A stretch of 64,000 bases of DNA from Bin87 sp965221295 (GTDB lineage: Bacteria; Chloroflexota; Dehalococcoidia; Lucifugimonadales; UBA3495), in assembly GCA_965221295.1 (NCBI GenBank), contig OZ244879.1:1612001-1676000 (forward strand), in the 5' to 3' direction. Each line of letters opens with the position of its first letter. The first letter of the stretch is position 1. This document shows, one piece after another, positions 1 through 9,420 of the stretch. The notes under the pieces are model-generated. The model saw only the letters and a list, made by a program, of their open reading frames with translations, made no database searches and was not told the origin of the DNA. The position numbers and the translations under genes were made by a program.

Positions 1-3000
1 GGCGAAGCTGTGCACGATCCACGGCTGGCTGTTGTCGCTGGCGCTCAGCGTTCCTGCCAACCCGCCGGCGGTGGTATCGTCTCCCGAGACGGTTACCGCC
101 ACCAGCGAGTAGCTGTCCCGGATGGCGCCCTTCCTGCTGGCGTGGCCGCTGGCCTTGCCCACCAGACCACCCACGGAGGCGTCGTCGCCGTGGCCGGTCA
201 CCGTGCCGGTGGCGTAGCCGCGGATGATGCCGGATTTGACCATGCGTCCCGCGAAGGCCCCCGCGTCGCCGCCGGACGTGATGTCCACGTTGCTGAGGCC
301 CAGGTTGCGGACCTCGGCTTCGTTGGTCAGTTCCCCGAAGAGGCCGGCGGCATCGCTGCCCGCCCGATTGACGTGCAGGTTCTTGATGGCATGGCCGTTG
401 CCCTCCAGGATGCCGGAGTAGCCGTCGATGGGATCCCAGCCTGCGCCGCCGTTCCAGTAGGCGTCGCCGGAGTCGGCCCGGCCGTTGTCGTTGGTGTCGA
501 GGTTCAGGTCGGCCGTCAGCTCGTAGCCGACGCAGCCGCTGGCCGGGCAACTCAAGGGCCCGTCGGCGTTGGGGAACGCAGCGGCATAGCTTACCGCGTC
601 GGCGTCTGCCACGCCGCCATCGCCGTCGGGGTCCAGCCTGATGGCGTTGAGCTGGGCCAGGTTTGCAACCTCGATTAGGCCGTCTTGGTCAGAATCGTAG
701 TCGATGACCTGCCCGCCGAATTCGCCGGCGATGGCGATGCCGTCGCCATTGAAATCCGACCTTAGAGCTGGGTAATGCACCTGAGTGGCAAAGTCCCACT
801 GTCCAGGTTCCCAACTGGAGTAGATCCCCGTATTGCTGGTTGGGCCTCGCAACTCGGCGGTTGTCTTGCCCACGCCCCCGGCGCTGTCGGATTGCCCGCT
901 GGTCTCCGTATCCCAGTAACTGGCGGTTACCACAGTTCCTGAGTCGCTGCTGCCCAGGAGTCCGCCCACGCGGCCAGCGCCCGTGATCCGCCCGGTGGAA
1001 TAACTGGCGGTTATCGTACTTTTGAAGCCAACGCCGGACAGTCCGCCAACTTTGTCATCTCCCGTGACTGGCCCGGTGGCGTAGCTGTCTCTTATCGTAC
1101 CGTGGGAGCCTTCACCCACCAATCCGCCCACGTTGTCATCTCCAGCGACCGACACGACGGCGTAGCTTGCAGCTATTGTTCCGTGGGAACCCTCGCCCAC
1201 CAAACCACCCACATGGTCATTGCCTCTGACGGATCCTGTGGTGTAGGTCGCGCTCACCGTGCCCCGGTGGAATCCCGCCAGCCCGCCCACGCGGTCGCCC
1301 CCACCGGAAGCATCAACCTGGATGTTCTCCAACCCCAGGTTCCTGATGTGGCTGGCGCTCTCGGCAGCGCCGAAGAGTCCTAGGTAGTTCGAACCGGATC
1401 CATTGATGAACAGGTTGCTTATCGTGTGGCCGTTGCCCTCGAATACGGCATCGAACTCCGTGTCCGCATTGCTTGTGAAATATCCAATCGGCATCCAACC
1501 GTTGCCGCCGTTCCAGTGTTCGTCGCCAGCGTCGGCCAGGCCGTTATTGTTGGTGTCGAAGTCCAGGTCGGCGTCAAGCTCATAGCCGGTGCAACCGCTG
1601 GCCGGACAGCCCATGTTGCTGGCGGGGTTTGGGAAAACCGCCCAGTAGCTGGCGTTATCGTCAGAGTCATCGGCCACGCCGTTCCCGTTCAGGTCCCAGC
1701 GTATGGCGTTCAGTTCGGAAAGATTGCCAATCTCGATCAGCCCGTCGTTGTCCGCATCGTAGTCTGTCCGCTGCTTGCCGAATTCCTGCCAGGTGGACGT
1801 CCCGTTGCCGTCGAAGTCCGTCTTCAACGCTGGGTACTGCGCTTCCGTACCGAAGTCCCACTGCCCCGCGCTCCAAGTCGAATAGATGCCTGTATTCCAG
1901 GTGGGAGCCTGCAACTCGGCGGTTGACTTGCCCACGCCCCCCGCGCTGGCTGACTGTCCGCTGCTCTCGGTGTCCCAGTAACTGGAAGCAACTGTGCTCC
2001 CCGAGTCGCTCCTGCCCAGCAGTCCGCCGACGTCACTGGCGCCGGAGACTGGGCCGGTGGCGAAACTGGCGCTTATCGCGCTGTTGAAGTTGTCGCCGGC
2101 CAGCCCTCCCACGTTGTCGACGCCTGCCACGGGGCCGGTGGCGTAGCTGGCGCTTATCGTCCCACGGGAGTTGTCGCCTGTCAGCCCCCCTACGTTGTCA
2201 CCGCCAAAGACCGACATGGTGGAATAGCTGACACTGATCGTTCCATGGGAGTTGTCTCCAACCAGCCCGCCGACATCGTTGTTGCCTCTGACCGAGCCGG
2301 TGACGTAACTGGCGCTTATCGTTCCCCTATTGCGTCCCACCAAACCACCTACATGGTCATCGTCGCTTGAGCCGTTGATACTGACGTTCAGCAGCCCCAG
2401 TTTCCTTAGGTTGCTCCCGCTCCCAGTGGCTCCGAACAATCCGAGATAATCCGAAGCTGACCCCTTGATGAACAGGTTCCCTATTGTGTGCCCATTGCCC
2501 TCAAACACGGCCTTAAACTCCGCGTTGGAAGCTCCGATCGGAGCCCAGCCGCTTCCACCGTTCCAGTAGGCATCACCGGCGTCCGTCTCGCCGTTGCTGT
2601 TGGTGTCGAAACCCAGGTCGGCATCAAGTTCATAGCCGACGCAGCCACTATCCGGACAGCCCATGTCTTGGAGGCGGTGAACGAAGGCTTGCGAATAGTT
2701 GCCGCTGTCTGTCGAGTCATCTGGTGATCCGTCTCCATTCAGGTCCCAGCGCACGGCGTTCAGTTGGGCAAGATTGCCTATTTCGATCAGTCCGTCGTCG
2801 TCCTTATCATAATCGATCAGGATGGCCACGCTTACTTCGGAGGATGCCCCGTCACCGTCATTGCTGAATGCCCGCACCTGAATGGTGTACGTCTGTCCAA
2901 TGGTCAAACCTGCCACGCTGAGGGTCGTGGTCGTCGCGATGCTGCCAGCGATGATCACCCAATCGTCGTAGTCGCCGCTTCCCTCCTTCTGCCGGTACTG

Positions 3001-4050
3001 CCAGCCCTTGATGTCCGTATCCTGTGGGTCAGTCCAGACTAGGTTCACCCCGTCGCCAACTGCATTGAGCGTGGCGGTCAAGGCGGATGGAGCTGCCGGC
3101 GGAGATCCGCAGGACCGTAGACTGTTCGGATTTCTCTGTTGAATGTTGTTGTACCAGGTGGCTAGGGTCGTGTCGCTGGAAGGTATGCAGATGCTGTTGC
3201 CGTACATCGAAATCAAAAATACATTGGACATCCCTGTAAACGAAGATGGGATGGGGCCATAGAAGTCATTGTTCTCCAGCAGCAATACGACCACATTTGT
3301 CATTCCGCCGAGTTCAGACGGCAACACTCCCGAGAGATTATTGCCGGCAACAGCCAACGATTCCATTTGCGACATTTCGCCCAACTCCCTAGGAATCGAT
3401 CCGGTCAAGCTGTTGCCGCTTAGTTGCAAGATTGTGAGGTTGGTGAGATTCCCCAATTCTGACGGTATCGACCCGCTCAGGTTATTGTTATGCAGCTCCA
3501 TTTCTTCCAGGTCGAATAGACTGCCCAATTCCGACGGAATCGAACCGCTCAAGGCATTTTCTCGGAGATACAGCCTCTCCAGCTTCGACAGGTCTCCCAA
3601 TTCTGATGGGATAGGCCCGCTGAAATTGTTGTTGCCGAGGCTTAGATCAGTAAGCTTGGAGAGGTCGCCCAATTCGGCGGGGATCGACCCGTTCAGGTAT
3701 CCGTTGTCGTTCAGGTACAGATGCGTCAGTTCAGTTAAGTTGCCCAACTCCGATGGGAGGCTCCCGTTCAAATTGTTGTTGCCTAGTTGCAGTCTCGTAA
3801 CCCGGCCATCGGCAACCGTTACCCCGTACCAGGACGAACTGGGGTCCGTGGTGAAGTCCCACCCTGAGTTGTTGGTCCAGTTGTTGCCGTTGGTGGAGTT
3901 GTACAGGGCCTGCAGGGCTGCCTTGTCGGTGGCGAGGTTGCCGACGTTGCCCTGCGCGGTGGCGTTACCAGAGAGTATCGCCCCAGCGGCGATGATCAGC
4001 ATTGCGGCGATGGCGGCCCAGATGGACATGCGGCGGCTAACCATGGACAT
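1..4050 (-). CDS. Giant LRR-FN3-GLUG surface protein (3' end outside window)
   Basis: The frame is open for 1350 codons from an ATG at 4050 to the window edge, so the C-terminus is missing. Residues 1-35 form a hydrophobic secretion signal ending near NATAQ. Next come an LRR cap (NNSGWDFTTDPSSSW), about ten plant-type leucine-rich repeats (LxxNxLxGSIPxELGxLxxL) to about residue 300, a fibronectin-III-like domain at about 310-410, and then modules that start with DYDxDxDGLIE and carry GLUG-type repeats (VGGLVG, SYATGxV). These features indicate a secreted or surface-anchored binding or adhesion protein; the ligand is unknown. The last 500 bp are nearly identical in DNA to part of the GLUG gene at 54412-62568. 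An in-frame ATG two codons downstream (4044) is an alternative start. It is the last recognisable gene of a minus-strand unit with no neighbour closer than about 500 bp. Confidence 0.85.
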   Translation of the reverse strand, partial: MSMVSRRMSIWAAIAAMLIIAAGAILSGNATAQGNVGNLATDKAALQALYNSTNGNNWTNNSGWDFTTDPSSSWYGVTVADGRVTRLQLGNNNLNGSLPSELGNLTELTHLYLNDNGYLNGSIPAELGDLSKLTDLSLGNNNFSGPIPSELGDLSKLERLYLRENALSGSIPSELGSLFDLEEMELHNNNLSGSIPSELGNLTNLTILQLSGNSLTGSIPRELGEMSQMESLAVAGNNLSGVLPSELGGMTNVVVLLLENNDFYGPIPSSFTGMSNVFLISMYGNSICIPSSDTTLATWYNNIQQRNPNSLRSCGSPPAAPSALTATLNAVGDGVNLVWTDPQDTDIKGWQYRQKEGSGDYDDWVIIAGSIATTTTLSVAGLTIGQTYTIQVRAFSNDGDGASSEVSVAILIDYDKDDDGLIEIGNLAQLNAVRWDLNGDGSPDDSTDSGNYSQAFVHRLQDMGCPDSGCVGYELDADLGFDTNSNGETDAGDAYWNGGSGWAPIGASNAEFKAVFEGNGHTIGNLFIKGSASDYLGLFGATGSGSNLRKLGLLNVSINGSSDDDHVGGLVGRNRGTISASYVTGSVRGNNDVGGLVGDNSHGTISVSYSTMSVFGGDNVGGLTGDNSRGTISASYATGPVAGVDNVGGLAGDNFNSAISASFATGPVSGASDVGGLLGRSDSGSTVASSYWDTESSGQSASAGGVGKSTAELQAPTWNTGIYSTWSAGQWDFGTEAQYPALKTDFDGNGTSTWQEFGKQRTDYDADNDGLIEIGNLSELNAIRWDLNGNGVADDSDDNASYWAVFPNPASNMGCPASGCTGYELDADLDFDTNNNGLADAGDEHWNGGNGWMPIGYFTSNADTEFDAVFEGNGHTISNLFINGSGSNYLGLFGAAESASHIRNLGLENIQVDASGGGDRVGGLAGFHRGTVSATYTTGSVRGNDHVGGLVGEGSHGTIAASYAVVSVAGDDNVGGLVGEGSHGTIRDSYATGPVTGDDKVGGLSGVGFKSTITASYSTGRITGAGRVGGLLGSSDSGTVVTASYWDTETSGQSDSAGGVGKTTAELRGPTSNTGIYSSWEPGQWDFATQVHYPALRSDFNGDGIAIAGEFGGQVIDYDSDQDGLIEVANLAQLNAIRLDPDGDGGVADADAVSYAAAFPNADGPLSCPASGCVGYELTADLNLDTNDNGRADSGDAYWNGGAGWDPIDGYSGILEGNGHAIKNLHVNRAGSDAAGLFGELTNEAEVRNLGLSNVDITSGGDAGAFAGRMVKSGIIRGYATGTVTGHGDDASVGGLVGKASGHASRKGAIRDSYSLVAVTVSGDDTTAGGLAGTLSASDNSQPWIVHSFA

Positions 4051-4554
4051 GGCGTTGGCTCCAAAACGGTATCGAGATAGTGACGCAGTGTCTTGCGCCG
4101 CGCGAGATTGTATTTCAGGTTGTGAACCTGCGCAATCCCTTCCCTCATCGAATTTCACAAATTGAGCCATATTTTTTCGGGACTGCTCCCGATCCTCGAA
4201 GACACCTGGCCATACTGCCCCGGCTCACCCGCCAGCGACAGTGCGGCTCAGAAAGGTCAAGGCTGCGGCGGCTCCGGGATTGAGGGGAATCGCGCCGGTT
4301 CAGCTTGCACCCCGCTGGGATTCACTCCAAACCGACCTCAGCCGTCAGCAATCTTCGCTGGCAGGTTCAGGTGTCCGTGAAAGCGTCGCGGCTGGGAGTG
4401 ATCGCGGTAGCCACGAGTTCCCCAGTTTAGGTCAGGTCGAGTGAGCTGCCCCTCTCAGCACAGGGCCACCACCACATGTTGTTCAGGCAACCTAGGTGGT
4501 GCGCCCGAGCCGCAGCACGGCTACCCATCCCCGTCGCCAGGCAGAGCGAGAGCC
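4051..4554. other. Upstream region of the LRR-GLUG gene
   Basis: This 500-bp stretch has no supported gene. It should hold the promoter of the surface-protein gene. It contains a short palindrome, CAGGTTGTGAACCTG, at 4116-4130, and an imperfect hairpin with arms CACCACC (4467-4473) and GGTGGTG (4495-4501). No role can be assigned to either from sequence alone. Confidence 0.4.
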
Positions 4555-4875
4555 TCACTCGATGTAGCGGGCGCTCTTGGGCCGAGTCTTGCTGCCGTGG
4601 ACGGACGGTTCGGGGCGCCACTTGGCGGCAAGACGGCGCACTGCGCGGCACACGTCTTCGTCGAAACCAAGCAGGTTGCAGAAGATTCGGCGGTCCAGCA
4701 GGGCGCGGTTGCGGTCGGCGTCGACCAGGTAGGCCGGCAGCAATTCCAAGACGCGGAACTCCTCGAAGTTGGCTTCGGCGATGGCCAGCCGGTGGTCGCT
4801 GAGGGAGCGGACGTCAAGCACGGGCAGGGATCCGCCGGAGCAGGGCGATGGGAATGACCTTTCAGCAATCCACAA
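4555..4875 (-). pseudogene. C-terminal fragment of an Eco57I/YeeA-like DNA methyltransferase
   Basis: The roughly 100 encoded residues (LPVLDVRSLSDHRLAIAE, then EEFR, LLPAYLVDADRNRALLDRR, LLGFDEDVCRAVRRLAAKW, ending SARYIE) resemble the extreme C-terminus of large N6-adenine methyltransferases of bacterial restriction and defence systems. The catalytic domain with its DPACGSG and NPPW motifs is absent, so this is a remnant and not an enzyme. A second, more decayed copy lies at 62762-63057. In both places the fragment ends a few hundred bases upstream of a GLUG surface-protein gene on the same strand. The family name is from recollection of similar proteins; a tail-specific search would confirm it. 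Confidence 0.6.
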
Positions 4876-4904
4876 GACCTTTTCAGGGATCCCTGTTAGC
4901 TCCC

Positions 4905-5345
4905 CTACGTGAGGAGATCGCGCAGAATGGCGGTGGGGAGTCCTTCAACGCGCCGGAAATCATCGTCGTTGGTGATGAACAGGGAGCAACCCGCTCGGAG
5001 AGCCGTTGCTGCGTGGAGCGCGTCCGGTATTGCCAAACCTGTCTCAGCTCGCAGGCGGGCGGCATCCTCAAAAACCTCGTAAGAGGCATCCAACAGGGAT
5101 ATGGCGCCTGACGCGAATACCTCCCGGTACTGCTCTTCAATCTCCCTGTTGCCGTCTCGCATGGGCTTCACCAGAGCCTCTGCCACTAGAACGGGAGAGC
5201 TGACGACGGTTAGGTCTCCCTCTTGTACGGCCTGCCACATCGGTTCGAGAAGGGCGCGATAGGGTTCGATGCGCTCAACGCTGTAGATCAGCCCGTTGGC
5301 GTCCAGGTAGACCACGCCGCCCATAGGCAGGGTCAGCGTTCCCAC
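4905..5345 (-). CDS. PIN-domain ribonuclease toxin (VapC-like)
   Basis: This 146-residue protein has the PIN-domain acidic residues: VVYLDANGLIYSVE near the N-terminus (first Asp), a conserved Glu in LVAEALVKP, the C-terminal GLAIPDALHAATAL (Asp) and FITNDDDFRR (Asp). PIN toxins of this type are Mg-dependent RNases, often cutting tRNA or rRNA, and are held inactive by a co-expressed antitoxin. The start overlaps the end of the upstream antitoxin gene by 13 bp, the usual order and coupling of vapBC pairs. The length fits the family. The target RNA cannot be inferred. Confidence 0.88.
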   Translation of the reverse strand: MGTLTLPMGGVVYLDANGLIYSVERIEPYRALLEPMWQAVQEGDLTVVSSPVLVAEALVKPMRDGNREIEEQYREVFASGAISLLDASYEVFEDAARLRAETGLAIPDALHAATALRAGCSLFITNDDDFRRVEGLPTAILRDLLT

Positions 5346-5575
5346 GACGCTTTCTCTTCGGCCAAATACGCTTCCACCTCCTCCGCAGTCTGGAACAACC
5401 GCCGGTCCGGGCCACTGTTCAGAATCTCCAAGATGGAGCGGCCAGTTGCGGCTGGCTCCAACGTCTTCACTATCACATCAACATCGACGGTTTCCCCAAC
5501 CGGCAACGATTCATCCACAATCTCGATCTTGCCACCTGGCAACACTATGGCTCTTTGGTGGAGCGTTCTCAGCAT
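5333..5575 (-). CDS. Antitoxin partner of the PIN toxin
   Basis: This 80-residue protein starts at the ATG at 5575, chosen because a purine-rich AGAGGA lies about 8 bases upstream; an upstream in-frame extension lacks such a site. The sequence begins MLRTLHQRAIVLPGGKIEI and ends with an acidic helical tail (TAEEVEAYLAEEKASWER), the typical split of an antitoxin into a DNA-binding or dimer part and a toxin-wrapping tail. I do not recognise a precise antitoxin family. The role is inferred from size and from the 13-bp overlap with the toxin gene. Autoregulation from the 100-bp gap before it is likely but no operator was identified. Confidence 0.75.
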   Translation of the reverse strand: MLRTLHQRAIVLPGGKIEIVDESLPVGETVDVDVIVKTLEPAATGRSILEILNSGPDRRLFQTAEEVEAYLAEEKASWER

Positions 5576-5678
5576 GGTTTGTTCCTCTCTTCCGGTAATG
5601 GCTTCGCGGCGCCGCGGCATGGTAGACAAAGGCGTTTCTATTGGTCGATTTATTGGCAGGTGGTGGAATTCAAGGGCG

Positions 5679-8600
5679 TCAGCCCGCCAGCAGTTCCCCA
5701 ACTGCGTCCTCAACTGCCTTGCCCTCCGCAGATTCCCGCAGCCACTTGCGCAGCTCCCTCCGGGCGATGGTCACGGTCAGCTTGTCGCCACGTTGTTCCC
5801 GCAGTTCCGCCAGCTTGGCGGCCGCGCCAGATGCCGCCCTTTCCCCAGCCCCGGCGATGCCGGTGTGCAACGCCACGGACGAATCGAACTCCGGGATGGG
5901 CAGCTTCCACAGGTGCTTCTGGAGGTCTCTCGCTCCGAACTGTCCCCTAGACATTAGTGGGGCGACAGAATCTCGCAATTCGTCGCTGTTGATGACGGCC
6001 AGCAAGTAGTTGGCTTCATTGACGCTCGCGCAAGGAATCCAGAAAAGCTTGTAGTCCACCACCGTCGAGTCATCTGGGATCATCGCTGCTGTTGGTTGTC
6101 CTGCAGATGAATACGCCACCCGCACCGGTCGGTCACCAGGGTCCTGCTGCCAGGCCAACTGCGCCGACAGCTTGCCATAGTAGTCCAACTGGCCCAGCAA
6201 GTCCATTTTGTTGGCTGCTGACTTGTGCTCCTCCCAAAGGGCGCTGACCGTCCGCCAGCGGTCGCGCATCCACCGTTGCAGCCCGCCCATGCGGACTCCG
6301 CCCACGCCGTCGCCGTCAGTGGGCAGGTCGTATTCGCCGGCCTTCAGCGGCAGGAGCGCCCGCAGCGGAGACAGGGTGGCGTAGGGAATGACGGTTTCGC
6401 CCAAGTGCACGTCGTACAGGTGAGCCGTCTCGACCGTCTGCTCCGATATGGAGGTCAGGTCCAAGTCCTTCCAGGGCGCCTTGTCCTGGCTGCCCCGACG
6501 CGGGTTGACGGTGATGGTCTGCCCCGCTTGCACGATAGCGCGATTTTCCGTCTCTTCCACGAAGAATAGGCAACGGGGCACGACGGTGGCTCCCTGTCGG
6601 GACCGGTCGGCATAGGGAGACTCTCCCACCATGCCCGTATCGCTGATTCTGGCGCGTTCGCGGCGGGAGTCATCGGCGCCGGCTCGACCCAGCCACCGCT
6701 CCACCGTGCCGGCCAGGGGCGCGGAGATGCCGCTCTGGCCGGTATTGCGGGCGAAAACCACCGACGCTGGAACCGGGAAGAAGGTGTTGGGTTCCAGCCG
6801 CTCCAGGTCCCAGGCAGGGTGGTGGTCGAACTCCACCGACAATTGGAACTCCGAGGCGCGATTCTTGCCCCGGCCTCGGGGCGGCGAATTCCATTTCCCA
6901 GTGCGCCACTTGGTGTATTGGCCGGCCTGCAGGGCGCTGTGGGGCATCACGAACCCGATGACGCCGCCCTGCTTCAGGTACAGTTCAACGCTGCGGGCGA
7001 AGAACAGTCCGGCCACGTCCTGGTGGGTGGCGTAGCGACCCCCGGCCCAGATGCCGTAGCGGTTGCGACTTAGATTTCGCAACTCGTCCCGCAGGATGTC
7101 CGCAGTCTGGTTGTAGTTGATCCAGGGAGGGTTGCCGATGATCACGTCTACCTTGGCGTTGGACATGATTACCGGCCGCACCATGTTGCGGGTGTAGTAG
7201 GCCCAGATGTGGTTGCGCCCCCCGTCGTGGAGACGCTTCAAGGTCTGGATGGTCCGCGACATGACTTCCCGTTCGTGGGCGTCGTTGACATGATGGTCGT
7301 CGAGGGCAAGGGTTGCGTCCTCTCCTTTCTCCATGTAGGCGGAAATATCCATCATCAGGGCATCGAAGGTTTCGGGTCGCTCCACCAGGGATAGAGGAAA
7401 TACCAGATCGGCGCTCTCATCGTCGCCGGTTTTGATAGTAATTTCGCTTAGAGCAAACATGTCGTCGGTGCGGTAGCGCAACTGCAGGGCGTCGCCCAGG
7501 TAAACGGGTATGGACAAGTTGGCCTGATACCCTGCTTTCCTAGCGGCGCTGATGGCCGGGCGGGCGGCTAGAACCCAAGCGGCCCGGGCCAAGTGCGCCG
7601 CCACAGGGTGAACATCGATGCCGGTGACCGCATCTCGCAGCCGGTTGAGTATTTCTATGGGCTCCCAGTTGGTGGATCCGGAGGCGTCAAGGAAATGGGA
7701 CACAGCCTCCACCACGAAGGCGCCGGACCCACAGGCCGGGTCCAGCGCCCGCTGGCGCAGGGGGTCCGTCACCACCTCCTTGACCATGGCCCTGGCCAAC
7801 CAGGCAGGAGTGTAATATTCGCCCAACTGCTGCCTCTCCTCAGGCGGGATGACAGTCTCGTAGAGAATGGCGGCGGTGTCCGGCGGAACCTCGACCCAAT
7901 TGAAGCGGGCCAAGCGCCGAGCCATGGTTCTCAGCAGGGAGTCGCCGCCCACCTCGGTGGGCCAGGAGAAGAAGTCGGATTCCAATACGCCCTGCAGGCC
8001 GGTGTCCCGGTTCAGCCGGCGACCTTGGAGCAGGTCGGACGGGTCGGTTTCCGCCAGCTGCGCGATGTCAATGCCGAAGGAAGCCTGCACCACCATGCCG
8101 ATGACGGCGCCAAGGTAGGTGTGGCGGATGAACAGGTCATCCATCCCTTCATCGTCTTGTGCGATTTCGCCCAGAGCGGTGCGCAACAGGTCATGCCACA
8201 GTTGCCGCTTCACTTGTACGGTTGCCAGCCCAGAGTGTTCCCGGTAGAGGGCCTCAAGGGAAGCGATGTCCCGCAAGTATGATGGGCTGCCGGGGCCGAA
8301 ACTACGGGCGATCTCCGACCGGTCAGGGACTATATCGCTCAAGGAAACGAGGGCGGTATCTCGCAACCACTCGAAGAGGGAAATCCATCGATCGGCGTGG
8401 TCCAGGGTGAAGAAGTAGGGCAGGGTGTAACGGGGTTCGCCAGCGCCGGGCCACCTCAGCAGCCACCTCCGGCCATCGGTCAGGACGCCCATGCGAGCCT
8501 TGCCCTGAGCGGATGACATGGCCAAATACTCGTCCAGTTGCCTGACGTATTCCGGATTGGCATGACCGGTTTGAGCAGTGGAGACGCGCCTCTTGAGTTC

Positions 8601-8822
8601 GATGAAGGCGTCAAGCGCGGTCAGGTCCACCGCCCGGCGGGAAGCGTCTGCTGGAGGGTTCTCCTCGACGATTTCCTCACTGCGGGCCAGGCCGGTGAGG
8701 GTAAGGAAGTTCCTGACCGCGCTGGTGATGTTGGCCTCAGAGTCGTCGTTATTGTGCCGGCGCAGGATCTCGGCCGCCGCCTCTTTGTACTGAGGGTTGT
8801 TGTAGTCGATCTGATCAGCCAC
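5679..8822 (-). CDS. Large N6-adenine DNA methyltransferase with N-terminal nuclease-like region (type IIG/Eco57I-like)
   Basis: The roughly 1047-residue protein has, in order: a possible PD-(D/E)xK-like segment near residue 75 (LTALDAFIELKRRV); a helical region; SAM-binding motif I DPACGSGAFVVEAV near 360; and catalytic motif IV GNPPWINYNQ near 565, the signature of N6-adenine methylation. The remaining 450 residues probably form the target-recognition region. Such proteins modify, and may also cut, DNA as part of restriction or DISARM-like defence. I start it at the GTG at 8822, which has GAGAGG six bases upstream; a GTG at 8840 is in frame. A decayed helicase tail lies upstream and a toxin-antitoxin pair downstream on the same strand. 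It is full length, with no frameshift seen. Confidence 0.85.
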   Translation of the reverse strand: MADQIDYNNPQYKEAAAEILRRHNNDDSEANITSAVRNFLTLTGLARSEEIVEENPPADASRRAVDLTALDAFIELKRRVSTAQTGHANPEYVRQLDEYLAMSSAQGKARMGVLTDGRRWLLRWPGAGEPRYTLPYFFTLDHADRWISLFEWLRDTALVSLSDIVPDRSEIARSFGPGSPSYLRDIASLEALYREHSGLATVQVKRQLWHDLLRTALGEIAQDDEGMDDLFIRHTYLGAVIGMVVQASFGIDIAQLAETDPSDLLQGRRLNRDTGLQGVLESDFFSWPTEVGGDSLLRTMARRLARFNWVEVPPDTAAILYETVIPPEERQQLGEYYTPAWLARAMVKEVVTDPLRQRALDPACGSGAFVVEAVSHFLDASGSTNWEPIEILNRLRDAVTGIDVHPVAAHLARAAWVLAARPAISAARKAGYQANLSIPVYLGDALQLRYRTDDMFALSEITIKTGDDESADLVFPLSLVERPETFDALMMDISAYMEKGEDATLALDDHHVNDAHEREVMSRTIQTLKRLHDGGRNHIWAYYTRNMVRPVIMSNAKVDVIIGNPPWINYNQTADILRDELRNLSRNRYGIWAGGRYATHQDVAGLFFARSVELYLKQGGVIGFVMPHSALQAGQYTKWRTGKWNSPPRGRGKNRASEFQLSVEFDHHPAWDLERLEPNTFFPVPASVVFARNTGQSGISAPLAGTVERWLGRAGADDSRRERARISDTGMVGESPYADRSRQGATVVPRCLFFVEETENRAIVQAGQTITVNPRRGSQDKAPWKDLDLTSISEQTVETAHLYDVHLGETVIPYATLSPLRALLPLKAGEYDLPTDGDGVGGVRMGGLQRWMRDRWRTVSALWEEHKSAANKMDLLGQLDYYGKLSAQLAWQQDPGDRPVRVAYSSAGQPTAAMIPDDSTVVDYKLFWIPCASVNEANYLLAVINSDELRDSVAPLMSRGQFGARDLQKHLWKLPIPEFDSSVALHTGIAGAGERAASGAAAKLAELREQRGDKLTVTIARRELRKWLRESAEGKAVEDAVGELLAG

Positions 8823-9051
8823 TGATAACCTCTCAACCACTTGAACCGCTACCTTATGACATTACGGGCAGACCGGATTGCACTCCAGACGCCATTCTAT
8901 GCCAGTGAGGCACCCTCGCCAACCCACCTCACGTACTGGTAGGTCTGGTCAACCGCCTGAAAGAACCGCAGGTCGCCGACCAAGGCTTACGATCCACCCA
9001 CTCGGCCGACGTGAGGCCGTGAGAATGGTAAGCCGTTCCCGGGTTCAAACA
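8823..9051. other. Gap between methyltransferase and helicase remnant
   Basis: No gene is supported here. It probably carries the promoter of the methyltransferase gene. A GGTTCAAA string near 9043 looks like a tRNA T-loop but no cloverleaf can be folded around it. Confidence 0.4.
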
Positions 9052-9420
9052 TCAGCCCCACGCCCACTGGCTCGGCTTCCCGTTCCTGCTGCCGCGCTCA
9101 CTGGATCAGCGTGGCAGCTAGTCCGGTGTCGCGGGCAGGGCCAAGACCGGTCCGACGTTTTCCGCTTCGTCTTCGGCGTCCCAGTTCGCGGTATTGAGGG
9201 TGACGGCGAGCATCAGGTCATCGGCATCATCGCCGTAGACGGACAGGCCGCCTTCGGGCATTTCGGTCTCCACGGCCAGCGATTATTGAAATTCCTTGGC
9301 GACCAGTTTCAAAGCGGCCAGCCGCAGGTGGCGTTCCGATAGGGGAAGAACACCACCTGCTTTGAGCGATACGTTCGATCCACCAGGCCAGTGACAGCAG
9401 CTTACGCTGATTAGACGCCT
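9052..9420 (-). pseudogene. Decayed C-terminal end of a SNF2-like helicase
   Basis: Reading the minus strand in shifting frames gives VVFFPYRNA, LKLVAKEFQ (then a stop), SLAVETEMPEGG, VYGDDADDLMLAV, DAEDEAENV and QQEREAEPVGVG. These line up in order with the C-terminal 180 residues of the helicase at 34285-36015 (VVFMAYRNTL, LKLVAKKLQSSLAVEGELPEDG, VAYGDDGDDLMLAL, DAEDEAETV, EQEREAEPVGAG). Frameshifts, an in-frame stop and an internal deletion show it is dead. It ends about 230 bp before the intact methyltransferase, so a helicase-methyltransferase pair probably once stood here. Confidence 0.72.

Noticed and set aside
8999..9060. tRNA-like GGTTCAAA string
   Set aside because: No T-stem, anticodon arm or acceptor pairing can be drawn; the DNA aligns instead with the end of a helicase remnant.
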